From positions 14,577 to 78,576 of the forward strand of contig JBCCFL010000028.1 in the NCBI GenBank assembly GCA_039029735.1: DNA of 64,000 nucleotides, written 5' to 3'. This stretch comes from CADEDH01 sp039029735 (lineage in GTDB: Bacteria > Actinomycetota > Acidimicrobiia > Acidimicrobiales > SZUA-35). Within the stretch, counting starts at the first letter, position 1. Each line of letters opens with the position of its first letter. A program made the position numbers and the translations under genes. Below, one piece after another: positions 36,252 through 44,999 of the stretch. The notes below the pieces were generated by a model. The model made no database searches. It saw only the letters and a list, made by a program, of their open reading frames with translations, and was not told the origin of the DNA.

Positions 36252-37894
36252 TCGGGCCGCCGCTGGTGGGGTGGCAGCGGGAACGACATCGGCGCCAGCG
36301 CAGTGAGATCCACCTCGATCAGCGTTGGCCCGTTCCGCGCCACTGCGGCGGCGAACGCCGCTTCGAACCCGGCCACGTCGGCCACAGCCGTGGCCTCCAT
36401 CCCCATGGCGCGCCCCAGGGCGGCGAAATCGGGGGTGGCGAGGTCGACGCCGAAGCGTTCGCCGGCCACGTTGTCCTGGATCACCCGCAGCACGCCGTAG
36501 CCACCGTCGTTGAACACACAGGTGATGATCCGCAGCTGGTGTTGCACGGCGGTGGCCAGCTCACCGAGGCCGAGCTGGAAGCCGCCGTCGCCCGCCATCA
36601 ACAGCGTCGGGCGCCTCGTGCCCGATGCCGCACCGACGGCCAGGCCGATCCCTGGGCCGATCGAGCCCGACGAGGCTCGGATCGACGTGCGCGGCTGCAC
36701 GATCGGGAGCACCCGGTTGCCCCACAGGTACGTGGGCACCGTGTTGTCGCGCACCACGAGGCCATCAGCGGGAAGGATGCGACGGATGGCAGCGGCGATC
36801 GCTCGATGATCGGGCCCGATCTCGCCCCACGAGCGTTCGAGGTCGGCCTCCACCGCCTTCGACGACCGCTCCAGGAAGCCCTCGTCGGCTGTTCGCGCCA
36901 CCACGGTCTCGGCGAGGCGGGCCAGGCCGCGCCGAGCATCGCCGACCACGGCGACGGCCGCGGGGTAGTTGCGCCCGATCACCGCCGGGTCGGCGTCGAG
37001 GTGGATGATCTCGCCGGGGATCTCCAGGCGCCACATGCGAGTGGAGTAGTTCTGGAACCTGGTGCCGACGGCCAGTACAACGTCGGCCTCGGCGATGATC
37101 TCGGCCACGTCGGGCCGCTCGGTGCGGGGGCCCAGCGCAAGCCGGTGATCCTCGGGAATCGCGCCGCGGCCTTCGATCGTGGTGACGACGGGCGCGTCGA
37201 TGCGCTCGGCCAGCGCGACGAGTTCAGCCGATGCGTTGCTGGCCACCACGCCGCCGCCAGCCCAGATCACCGGCCGGTCGGCCCGGTCGAGCAACTCGCC
37301 CGCCTGTGCGATGGCGGCCTCGTCGGGAGCGAGGGGTTCGACGGTCGCCGAACCGACGATCTCGACCGGCGCCCGGCGGTACTGCTGGTCGATCGGTATC
37401 TCGACGGCCCCGGGTTGGGGGCGCCCCCGCCGACAGTCGTCGGCCACGGCTGCGATCGTGCGGCTGATGTCCTCGGTGCGCCAGATCGTCTCGGCCCGCC
37501 GGGTGACGGTACGCAGCATCGGCAGCTGCGTTTCGTGTTCGTGGATGAAGCCCTTCCCTTTGCCGTAGTAGGCCGACTCGGCTTGACCGGTGATGAGCAG
37601 CACGGGCGACGATCCGTAACCCGCTTCGTAGAGACCGCTCACGGCGTTGGTCGTGCCCGGGCCGGTGGAGGTCAGGGCCACGCCGAGGCGGCCGGTGGCC
37701 CGGGCATAGCCGTCGGCGGCGTGCACGGCGAACTGCTCATGGCGGCACGCCACCACCTCGATGGCCGACGAGGCGAGAGCCTGGTAGATCGGCAGATTGT
37801 GCACACTCACGATGCTGAACACCGCGGTGACGCCGAGTCGGTCGAGGGTCTGGGCGACCGCCTCGCCGCCCGTCATCGTGGTCGTTGCGTCCAT
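36248..37894 (-). CDS. Thiamine diphosphate-dependent enzyme (acetolactate synthase/benzoylformate decarboxylase-like)
   Basis: About 548 residues with the three-domain ThDP layout. The N-terminal domain has the catalytic Glu in VACRHEQFAVHAADGYARAT. A central domain has WAGGGVVASNASAELV. The C-terminal cofactor motif GDGGFQLGLGELAT is followed by VFNDGGYGVL (the GDG...N pattern). It may carboligate or decarboxylate a 2-oxo acid. It does not carry the usual ilvB context, so biosynthetic acetolactate synthase is unlikely. Start ATG at 37894, ten bases after the SDR stop. Confidence 0.85.
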   Translation of the reverse strand: MDATTTMTGGEAVAQTLDRLGVTAVFSIVSVHNLPIYQALASSAIEVVACRHEQFAVHAADGYARATGRLGVALTSTGPGTTNAVSGLYEAGYGSSPVLLITGQAESAYYGKGKGFIHEHETQLPMLRTVTRRAETIWRTEDISRTIAAVADDCRRGRPQPGAVEIPIDQQYRRAPVEIVGSATVEPLAPDEAAIAQAGELLDRADRPVIWAGGGVVASNASAELVALAERIDAPVVTTIEGRGAIPEDHRLALGPRTERPDVAEIIAEADVVLAVGTRFQNYSTRMWRLEIPGEIIHLDADPAVIGRNYPAAVAVVGDARRGLARLAETVVARTADEGFLERSSKAVEADLERSWGEIGPDHRAIAAAIRRILPADGLVVRDNTVPTYLWGNRVLPIVQPRTSIRASSGSIGPGIGLAVGAASGTRRPTLLMAGDGGFQLGLGELATAVQHQLRIITCVFNDGGYGVLRVIQDNVAGERFGVDLATPDFAALGRAMGMEATAVADVAGFEAAFAAAVARNGPTLIEVDLTALAPMSFPLPPHQRRPD

Positions 37895-37904
37895 CGTCGG
37901 TGAG

Positions 37905-38651
37905 TCAGTCGAGCAGGCCGACCGCCTGGCCGCCATCGACCAGGACTCCGGTGCCGGTGATGAACCTCGCCTGTTCCGAGCACAGGAACGCCACCGTCTG
38001 CCCGAAGTGGTACGGGTCACCGGTGATCTGGGCCGGGATGCCCTTCGCCGCGTCGGCCTCGGTCGGCATGAGCTTCTTCACCCGATCGGTCCAGTGGATG
38101 CCGGGCTGGCACGAGTTGACGGTCACCCCGTTGCCAGCGACTTCCCGAGCCGTGATCTTGAGGAAGCTCGTGAGCCCGGCCCGTGCCACCGAGCTGGCCA
38201 TCAGGTAGGGCACCGGTTGCTTCACCCCGATGCTGGTGATCGCGCACACCCGGCCCCAGCCCTGGTCCTGCATGGACGGCATGGCGGTGCGGCACATCTC
38301 GATCATGGCCAGGCAGTTCATGTTGATGGCGGCCTGGTAGGCGTCGAGGTCGGTGTTGGCGAAGGTGCCGGGCGGCGGCCCGCCGGCGTTCGGTACGAGG
38401 ATGTCGATTCCCCCGAGTTGCGAGGCGGCGGCCTCCACGAAGGCGCGGCCCCCCTCGGGCGTTGACACGTCGGCCTCGATGGCAATGCAGGTGCCGCCGA
38501 TCTCGGCCACTGCGGCGGCCAGCCGCTCCGGGTCCCGCCCGGAGATCGCCACCGACACGCCTTCTTCGGCCAACGCTTTCGCCGATCCGAGGCCGAGGCC
38601 GGCCGAACTGGCGGCGACGGCCGCACGCTTGCCACTGATTCCCAGATCCAT
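37905..38651 (-). CDS. SDR-family oxidoreductase with altered active site
   Basis: About 248 residues. Rossmann opening MDLGISGKRAAVAASSAGLG and NAGG near 88 are recognisable. The region that should hold Tyr-x-x-x-Lys reads YLMASSVARAGLTSF, where Ser and Arg stand in the aligned Tyr and Lys positions. Related SDRs with this SSxxR pattern are known, but their reactions are not settled. Leaderless start after TAGCTT. First in an operon with the ThDP enzyme. Confidence 0.85.
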   Translation of the reverse strand: MDLGISGKRAAVAASSAGLGLGSAKALAEEGVSVAISGRDPERLAAAVAEIGGTCIAIEADVSTPEGGRAFVEAAASQLGGIDILVPNAGGPPPGTFANTDLDAYQAAINMNCLAMIEMCRTAMPSMQDQGWGRVCAITSIGVKQPVPYLMASSVARAGLTSFLKITAREVAGNGVTVNSCQPGIHWTDRVKKLMPTEADAAKGIPAQITGDPYHFGQTVAFLCSEQARFITGTGVLVDGGQAVGLLD

Positions 38652-38683
38652 GGGCGCAAGCTAGCCGCGGCCCACGACCCGAG

Positions 38684-39532
38684 TCACTCTCCCGTTGTGC
38701 TCAGTCGCGTCGGGGATGTGGTGAGATCGCGGATGAGGCCTTCCTGAGCGATCGTGGCCACATGGTCGCCGCTCGTGGTGAACACGTGCCCAGTGCTGAG
38801 GCCCCTGGTACGGATGATGCCGTGACCGTCCATGTCGAGGAGCACCCAGTCGTCAGCCCGCACCGGCCGGTGGAACCACATCGCATGGTCGAGGCTCGCC
38901 GTCATGTAGGTCTCGTGCCACTGGTCTTCGGGCGGGCGGCCGTTCGGATGCGAGGCGGCCACGGCGTCCATCGGGTTGGTGTCGCTGAGGTAGGCGAGGG
39001 CACACGCCTGGAGTCGGGGATCGTCACCGAGGGCGTTGGGGAACCGGGCCCAGATGCGCGAGCGTGGGTCGGTGCCGATGTTCACGTCGACCCGGTCGAT
39101 CCCCGAACCCTCCCGGAACGCCGTGGCCTCGGTGGGCAGTGGCACGTCGCCGGGCCGGATTGCGGTCTGGGTTTCCACGCCGCTCTCGTGACGCTGGAAG
39201 GAGCACGACAGGTTGAAGATGGCCCCACCACTCTGGCGCGCCACCACTCGGCGCGTGGTGAACGACCGGCCGTTGCGGATGCGATCCACCTCGTAGCGCA
39301 CCGGCTCCGCCGGATCGCCGCCCAGGATGAAGTAGCCGTGAAGCGAGTGGACGGCGTGGGCGTCGTCGACGGTCTGGGTGGCGGCCCACAGCGCCTGGGC
39401 GATCACGAGCCCGCCGTAGATGCGGCCCCACGGGTACGCAGGGCTCTCACCGACCCACACGTCGGGGCCGTGCGTCTCGAGCTCGAAGATGCGACTGGCG
39501 TCGGCCGGGATCCACTCTGGGGAACTCACCAT
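38684..39532 (-). CDS. tesB: Acyl-CoA thioesterase II
   Basis: About 282 residues, a double hot-dog thioesterase. Typical blocks are YPWGRIYGGLVIAQALWAA near the N-terminus, SLHGYFILGGDPAEPVRYEV, and the C-terminal ASLDHAMWFHRPVRADDWVL. It hydrolyses acyl-CoA to free acid and CoA. TAGCGT at 39536-39541 on this strand lies six bases before a GTG at 39529 and three before the ATG at 39532, so the true start may be GTG 39529. Confidence 0.9.
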   Translation of the reverse strand: MVSSPEWIPADASRIFELETHGPDVWVGESPAYPWGRIYGGLVIAQALWAATQTVDDAHAVHSLHGYFILGGDPAEPVRYEVDRIRNGRSFTTRRVVARQSGGAIFNLSCSFQRHESGVETQTAIRPGDVPLPTEATAFREGSGIDRVDVNIGTDPRSRIWARFPNALGDDPRLQACALAYLSDTNPMDAVAASHPNGRPPEDQWHETYMTASLDHAMWFHRPVRADDWVLLDMDGHGIIRTRGLSTGHVFTTSGDHVATIAQEGLIRDLTTSPTRLSTTGE

Positions 39533-39555
39533 CCGACGCTATCGCCCAGGGTCAG

Positions 39556-39561
39556 TACAGT
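39556..39561 (+). promoter_or_regulatory. -10 box TACAGT (leaderless)
   Basis: Eight bases before the ATG at 39570. Confidence 0.5.
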
Positions 39562-39569
39562 GACCGGCC

Positions 39570-40073
39570 ATGACTCCTGACGAGCGGCTTCAACTCGTCA
39601 CCGACCTGCACGACCATCCGGCCCGGTTGGTGCTCGCAGTCGCCGGTGGTGGCAACGCCCTCATCACCGATCTTCTGGACGTGCCCGGCGCCTCACGCAC
39701 CGTGCTGGAGGTGCTGATCCCCTACGCCTCATCGGCGATGGCCAACCTCGTGGGCCCGATGCCCCGGGGGGTCGGTGCCGTGAGCGAGCGCATGGCCCGG
39801 GCGATGGCGCTCGCCTGCCGCCAGCGGGCCGCCGCGCTGGAGCCAGGCGTGGTGGTGGTGGGCCTGGCCGTCACCGCCGCTCTGGTGAGCGACCGCCCCA
39901 AGCGGGGCGAGCACCGGGCCCACGTCGTGGTCGATTGCACCGATGGGGCCGGTCAGGACCGGCACCGTCTGGTGCGCCTCGTCAAGGGCGAGCTCGACCG
40001 GCCGAGCGAGGACCGGGTCGTCGCTGACGCTGCGCTGTGGGAGCTGGGCCTCGCCCTTGGCCTGGTGTCATGA
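39570..40073 (+). CDS. CinA C-terminal-domain-like protein
   Basis: About 167 residues. The pattern AVAGGGNALITDLLDVPGAS then VLIPYASSAM and GAVSERMARAMAL matches the CinA C-terminal (nicotinamide-nucleotide amidase) fold. The canonical catalytic AESCTGG is replaced by AVAGGGN, so amidase activity is doubtful. Stand-alone proteins of this sort are widespread and uncharacterised. Convergent with the amidohydrolase; a hairpin lies between them. Confidence 0.7.
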   Translation: MTPDERLQLVTDLHDHPARLVLAVAGGGNALITDLLDVPGASRTVLEVLIPYASSAMANLVGPMPRGVGAVSERMARAMALACRQRAAALEPGVVVVGLAVTAALVSDRPKRGEHRAHVVVDCTDGAGQDRHRLVRLVKGELDRPSEDRVVADAALWELGLALGLVS

Positions 40074-40076
40074 CTC

Positions 40077-40093
40077 GGCTCCGGGCCGGAGCC
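40077..40093. terminator. Hairpin between convergent genes
   Basis: GGCTCC-GGGCC-GGAGCC is a perfect 6-bp stem with a five-base loop. It lies between the stop codons of the CinA-like and amidohydrolase genes and may serve both strands. Confidence 0.55.
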
Positions 40094-40100
40094 AGCGGCG

Positions 40101-41096
40101 TCAGATGCGGTAGACGCGACGAGCGGTGCCGGTGAACAGCAGGGCTCGCTCCTCCGGGGTGTAGCCGGTCGTCATCGTCTTGAACGCGTTCCAGAGCACC
40201 CCGTAGCCGGTCGTCTCGCCGTCGACGGGGAAGTTCGACTCGAACAGACACCGTTCGGGGCCGAGGGTGTCGATCGCTTCTCGAATCAGCGCACCCCACC
40301 GTTCGACCACCTCGGCCGAACTGGGTGGATCGGGGCGTTCGTGCCAGGTCATCCCGAAGCGCGTCATGCCGATACCCCCGAGCTTCAGCACCACGTTCGG
40401 AAGTGGCCGGAATGCCGCCCACCCAGCCCGAAGGGCATCCTCCACCTCGGTTCGGCGGGAGGCCCAACCGCCCACACCGATGGGGCCACCCAGGTGGTTC
40501 ACCACGATCGTGAGCTCCGGCACGGCACGGGCGAGCTCCACCACCATGTCGAGCTGATGGTGGTACTGCCAGGCCTCGAAGCTCAGCCCCCGGGCGGCGA
40601 GTTCGCCAGCGCCGGCGCGGAACGAGGCCTGGCCGAACAGGTCGGCCGGGGGCTCGGTGCGCGACGTGGGCACGGCCGGGTCCTCACCTCGGGCTCCCGA
40701 ATGGCGGATCCCCCGGAAGCGACCGCCGGCGGCGGCGATGTGGGCGTCGAGCACCTCGCCGGCTGCGGTCCCGAGCGTCAGGTCAACGTGGCTCACGATG
40801 GCGGCGATGGGGGTGCGGCCCGCCTCGTCGGCCCGGTCGGCCCGCTCGGCCACGTACTCGGTTTCGCCAACCGGGCGCTTCGCCTCAGGCCCGTCGATGC
40901 GATAGCTGGCCCCGCAGTCGATGAACACGGTGGCCACCACGTTGTGGCCGGCCCCGGTGTCGACGTGGAGATCGTCGAGGTCGTACACGCCGTAGCGGGT
41001 CTCGGTGGTCCAGAGGTGGTGGTGGGCGTCGACGATTTCGAGCTCGGGTTCGAGCACCGGCTCGGTCCGCCGGTCCAACCAGGTGCGATTCATCAT
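40101..41096 (-). CDS. Amidohydrolase family 2 (dicarboxylate lactonase/decarboxylase-like) metal hydrolase
   Basis: About 331 residues. Metal-binding start VDAHHHLWTTETRYGVYDLD, a central VNHLGGPIG histidine and a C-terminal FESNFPVDGET with the catalytic Asp are the PF04909-type signature. Family members hydrolyse lactones such as 2-pyrone-4,6-dicarboxylate or decarboxylate aromatic acids. Start ATG 41096, with 41093 equally possible. It sits alone. Confidence 0.85.
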   Translation of the reverse strand: MMNRTWLDRRTEPVLEPELEIVDAHHHLWTTETRYGVYDLDDLHVDTGAGHNVVATVFIDCGASYRIDGPEAKRPVGETEYVAERADRADEAGRTPIAAIVSHVDLTLGTAAGEVLDAHIAAAGGRFRGIRHSGARGEDPAVPTSRTEPPADLFGQASFRAGAGELAARGLSFEAWQYHHQLDMVVELARAVPELTIVVNHLGGPIGVGGWASRRTEVEDALRAGWAAFRPLPNVVLKLGGIGMTRFGMTWHERPDPPSSAEVVERWGALIREAIDTLGPERCLFESNFPVDGETTGYGVLWNAFKTMTTGYTPEERALLFTGTARRVYRI

Positions 41097-41136
41097 GTCG
41101 AGCCTCCCGTGGTGACGGCTCAGTCTCGCACTGTGG

Positions 41137-42108
41137 TCAGCCGCGCACCGAGCCGGTGAGCGGGCTGTCCTCGTTGATGTTGACGACGAAGCACCCCACC
41201 TCACGGTCGTCAAACAGTGACCACCCACGGCTCTGCGGGTACTCGACGAGCACGTCGAGTTCGAGGTTCTCGTAGTAGTCGGTGCCCGTGTAGGAGTCGA
41301 AGATCTCGACGCACCGGTCGAGGCCCTCGGTGAACACCTCGTCAACGCCGGGATACGCCGCACCATCGGGGTAGGAGAGATCGAAGAAGCCGATGTACTC
41401 CGCCGTGTGGGATTGGGCGCAGGGCACAACGTCGCTCGCTGACACCGAGAAGTCGGTGCTCTCGGCGGTGGAGATGTCGAGGCAGTCACCGACGCTGATG
41501 ATGTTCGACGTCAGCCGATCCTCCAGCCCCTCCTCCAGGCCTTCCTGGAATCCCTCCTGGAACGAGTCGCTGGTGACGATCAGCACCCAGGCCACGATGC
41601 TCAAGGCGCCGATGGCGATCCCGAGCCACGCAAACACCTTGCCGGTCTTCAGGCCGTTCGAGCTGCCGATCCGAACCAGGGCGATGATGCCCAAGATGAT
41701 CGCGATCAGCCCACCGAGGAACGGCAAGAAGAAGCTGAGGAGACCGACGATGAACGCCGCAACGGCGAGGCCCGACGTGGACGGTTGCTGGGGGGCGGGG
41801 GCGTACCCGCCGGGGGGATAGCCACCGGCCGCATACCCGCCAGGCGGGAAGTCGGCGGAGGGCATGGCCCCTGGAGGCGCACCGACCGTCGGGCCGCCCG
41901 GCGGGGTGTACCCGGGAGCTGTCGGGGCCGTCTGAGAGGGGGGCTCGTAGCTGTAGCCGGGAGAACCGCCAGCGTCCCAGCCGCCCGGCGGCGGCACCGA
42001 CGGTAGGTCCTGTGGGGTGTCATGGGGCGCCGCTGGCCCTGGTGTTGGCGTGCCGGAAGCTGGGCCTGCCGGTGGAGCCCAGTGGCCGCCCTCGTCGCTG
42101 TTCGTCAT
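41137..42108 (-). CDS. DUF4190/Septum_form membrane protein
   Basis: About 323 residues. A Pro/Gly-rich cytoplasmic N-terminus (repeats such as FPPGGYAAGGYPPGGYAP) precedes two membrane helices near 115-180 (DUF4190 type). A short coiled repeat SFQEGFQEGLEEGLED leads to an outer domain with paired cysteines, opening SVGDCLDI and ending CFVVNINEDSPLTGS. That outer domain matches Septum_form proteins of actinobacteria, thought to act in the cell envelope or septum. Start ATG 42108; divergent from the Rieske oxygenase. Confidence 0.85.
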   Translation of the reverse strand: MTNSDEGGHWAPPAGPASGTPTPGPAAPHDTPQDLPSVPPPGGWDAGGSPGYSYEPPSQTAPTAPGYTPPGGPTVGAPPGAMPSADFPPGGYAAGGYPPGGYAPAPQQPSTSGLAVAAFIVGLLSFFLPFLGGLIAIILGIIALVRIGSSNGLKTGKVFAWLGIAIGALSIVAWVLIVTSDSFQEGFQEGLEEGLEDRLTSNIISVGDCLDISTAESTDFSVSASDVVPCAQSHTAEYIGFFDLSYPDGAAYPGVDEVFTEGLDRCVEIFDSYTGTDYYENLELDVLVEYPQSRGWSLFDDREVGCFVVNINEDSPLTGSVRG

Positions 42109-42242
42109 CCCTACCGCCCTCGTCGATCGAACGAGATCGAGACTACCGACGATTGGGGCCCGGTTCCGGTCGATGCATGTCGATTGATCCGGACGGCCCA
42201 CGGCTGAGCTGTGCTGCCTGGAACCGGGAGGGCATGTGTATC

Positions 42243-42248
42243 TAGCAT
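42243..42248 (+). promoter_or_regulatory. -10 box TAGCAT (leaderless)
   Basis: Six bases before the ATG at 42255. Confidence 0.55.
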
Positions 42249-42254
42249 CGGAAC

Positions 42255-43439
42255 ATGGAGCGACCAGAACAGATCCGCCTCCTCCAGTCGCTCATCAAGC
42301 GACTCGACACCGACACGAACGTTGACGCCGGGGGGTTTCGACGGAATCCGACGAGCAGTTACGTCGACGCTGACCTGGCGGCCGCCGAGCGGCGGCAGTT
42401 CTTTCACGCTGAGCCCCAGGTACTCGGGCTCAGTGGCGACCTGCCCGAGCCCGGCTCGTTTCTCACCTTCGACGATCTCGACGTGCCGGTGCTGGCCACC
42501 CGCGACGCCGACGGTCGCTTCCGGGCCTTCGTCAACTCGTGCCGGCACCGCGGGGTGGTGCTCGAGTCGCGGCCGCGGGGGAGCGCACGCCGGTTCGTGT
42601 GCGAGTTCCACAACTGGACCTACGACACCGCCGGCACGCTCGTCGGCCTGCCCAAGCAGGAGCACTTCGGTTCGGTCGACCAGTCTTGCCTCGGCCTGGT
42701 GGAGCTGCCGGCCGAGGAACGTCACGGCATCCTCTGGGCCGTGCTCGATCCCGAGGGCTCGATCGATCTCGACGAGGCGCTCGGCCCCGAGCTGTCGGCC
42801 GAGCTCGAATCGTGGGGCTTCGGTTCGCTGCTCCGTCTCGGCTTCGATCGCTACGACGTGGCCTGCAACTGGAAGCTCGCCATGGACACCTTCGGCGAGA
42901 CGTACCACTTCTCAGCGCTGCACAGCGACTCGCTGTTCGGCGTGTTCCACGGCAACGTGCAGTGCTACGACACCTTCGGGCGCAATCACCGAATGATCCT
43001 GTGTCGGCGGGCGATCGACGAGATGCGCCACTGGCCCGAGGACCAGTGGCAGATTACCGTGGGCGCCCTGCCCGTCTACTGGTTGTTCCCCAACGTCCAG
43101 CTCCTGCCCAACCAGAACGGCATGTACATCGTGCGGGCCTTCCCCCATCCTGACGATCCGGGCCGCCACGTGAGCCAGATCGACTTCTACATCCATCCGC
43201 ACCGGGCGAACGAGGAAGACACGGTGGAGTTGTTCCGGGCCGTGTCTCAGGGCTTCGCCGAGATCATCCGGGACGAGGACTACAAGGCCTCCGCCAGCCA
43301 ACAACGATCGGCGTCAAGCGGGGCACTGCCCGAGGTGCTGTTCGGTCGCAACGAACCGGCCCTCCACCACTACCACAACACGTATCGACACGAACTGGGC
43401 CTCGAACCGCTGCCGCTCCTGGCTTCGGTCGACTCCTGA
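42255..43439 (+). CDS. Rieske aromatic-ring-hydroxylating oxygenase, alpha subunit
   Basis: About 394 residues. Rieske cluster ligands Cys96-x-His98 and Cys116-x2-His119 (CRHRG, CEFHNW). The mononuclear iron site is in NWKLAMDTFGETYHFSALHS with two His ligands. No beta subunit or reductase is beside it, so partners must lie elsewhere. The substrate may be aromatic, a quaternary amine or a terpenoid; sequence alone does not decide. Confidence 0.9.
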   Translation: MERPEQIRLLQSLIKRLDTDTNVDAGGFRRNPTSSYVDADLAAAERRQFFHAEPQVLGLSGDLPEPGSFLTFDDLDVPVLATRDADGRFRAFVNSCRHRGVVLESRPRGSARRFVCEFHNWTYDTAGTLVGLPKQEHFGSVDQSCLGLVELPAEERHGILWAVLDPEGSIDLDEALGPELSAELESWGFGSLLRLGFDRYDVACNWKLAMDTFGETYHFSALHSDSLFGVFHGNVQCYDTFGRNHRMILCRRAIDEMRHWPEDQWQITVGALPVYWLFPNVQLLPNQNGMYIVRAFPHPDDPGRHVSQIDFYIHPHRANEEDTVELFRAVSQGFAEIIRDEDYKASASQQRSASSGALPEVLFGRNEPALHHYHNTYRHELGLEPLPLLASVDS

Positions 43440-43489
43440 ACACACGTCGTTCACCACAACTACAGTCGACCTACCGCCGCGGGTCGTCG

Positions 43490-44986
43490 ATGTCACTCCC
43501 GGAGGCCAGACTGTCTGGCGTCAGGCGTGAGCGGGTCGCAGCGGGCCACCATCTCTGGGAGCAACGCGAACGTGAAGCAGCATCACCGAATTCAGCACGC
43601 ACAACGAGGTCGTCGCTGATGGCGGGTCGGCCCCACGCCCCGTCGTCCGACGGTACGGGCGCCGTGGTGCCCCAGCTCAGTTGCGACCTGGGTCAGCGCA
43701 GCCATCAGCTGCGGCTCATCCGTGAGATCGTGGCGCTGGCCAACACCCACGGCGGTCGCATCACGATCGGCGTCGCCGACGACGGCGGCGCGCTGGGCAT
43801 CAGCACCGAGCTGCGCAACAAGCTCGATCCCGCCGACATCGCCGACATGGTGTTCGAGTTCACCCGGCCGGATCGGGTGGAGGTCACCGTGGAGACGATG
43901 GCGCTGGCACCCCCCGAGCCGACCCCGGCCCCCGCTGGCGACGGGTCCCCGGAACCCGCGGTCGACGCTGCGGGTGACGAGGCTACGGGTGACGAGGCCG
44001 ATGCGCGCGGCGACGAGGCCGAGCCGGCCGAATCGGCCAATGGTCACGATGATCCAGCGCTGGCCGACGCTGAACGGCGGTGGCGGGTGGACGTGGTGGT
44101 CGACCCCTGGCCACAGCCGCCACTCGTGATGGCCAAGGCCGGCACGCCCGAGGACGGCGGGGCCAAGTCCCGCGCGTGGTTCGACGCCAACGCCGTGCTC
44201 GTGCGCCGGCATCAGCGAGTGGCCCCCGCACGCCACGACGACTTCCGCCGTTGGCGGTCCGAGGCGGTCGACGGTGTGCGTCAGGCGATCTATGAGCGGC
44301 TCGCAATGGTGGTGGAGGCGCCGACCGACGCCCATCTGCGCGTTGTGACCGAAACCGAGGTTCACGACGAGCCGAGCTACTTCCTGTCACGCTCGGCCGA
44401 TATGTTCCGGGTGCGGGCCGAGCGTCTGCTCACCGGGCAGGATCTCAACTATCTCTGGCAGCATCGGGCCACGGTCCGCCTCGACGATGCCGCCCGCGAG
44501 CTGTTGGTGCAGAGCGCACTCCGCAAACGCACCACCCTGTGGCTCTGGCTCGCCCACCTCGACCTCGCGCCCTTCATCGTTCGCCAGTACCTCGAGCGGG
44601 CGTTGTCGATGAGCGATCGCGACAAGTCCGATGCTGCCAAGGCAATCCTCGAGGTCACGGCGCTCCACCACGGCCCGGAGACCTACCAGTACTTCGTCGA
44701 TCGATTGGCTGAGTCGAGCTATGCCCACATGCGTGAGGCGGCGCAGTCCATGGTGAGCCGATCGGCCACCCGGTCGAACCTGCTCTCGGCTCGCGACGCC
44801 CGCCGCGCCGATCAGGACCTGCTGGTGGAGCTGAGCGACGTGCAGTTGCTCGACCGGGTCGACGAACTGCTCGCCCAGGACTCCTCGTCGAAAGCGGTGC
44901 GCAGTGTGCCGCCCCTGGGCCTGGAGCTCTTGCTGCGCCGGCTGGAGCACTCATCGGCCGACGTGCCGTCGCCCACACTGCCGTGA
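43490..44986 (+). CDS. AlbA_2/Schlafen-type putative DNA-binding domain protein
   Basis: About 498 residues, or 455 from ATG 43619. LIREIVALANTHGGRITIGV is the AlbA_2 (Schlafen-like) core. It is interrupted by an acidic, Ala/Glu/Asp-rich insertion (about 140-195) and resumes at WRVDVVVDPWPQPPLVM. The C-terminal half is helical (HEAT-like look) with no motif I know. AlbA_2 proteins in bacteria are linked to regulation and sometimes to defence; no defence gene adjoins this one. The true start is uncertain; the first 43 residues are low-complexity. Confidence 0.75.
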   Translation: MSLPEARLSGVRRERVAAGHHLWEQREREAASPNSARTTRSSLMAGRPHAPSSDGTGAVVPQLSCDLGQRSHQLRLIREIVALANTHGGRITIGVADDGGALGISTELRNKLDPADIADMVFEFTRPDRVEVTVETMALAPPEPTPAPAGDGSPEPAVDAAGDEATGDEADARGDEAEPAESANGHDDPALADAERRWRVDVVVDPWPQPPLVMAKAGTPEDGGAKSRAWFDANAVLVRRHQRVAPARHDDFRRWRSEAVDGVRQAIYERLAMVVEAPTDAHLRVVTETEVHDEPSYFLSRSADMFRVRAERLLTGQDLNYLWQHRATVRLDDAARELLVQSALRKRTTLWLWLAHLDLAPFIVRQYLERALSMSDRDKSDAAKAILEVTALHHGPETYQYFVDRLAESSYAHMREAAQSMVSRSATRSNLLSARDARRADQDLLVELSDVQLLDRVDELLAQDSSSKAVRSVPPLGLELLLRRLEHSSADVPSPTLP

Positions 44987-44999
44987 CCCCACCGCTGGG

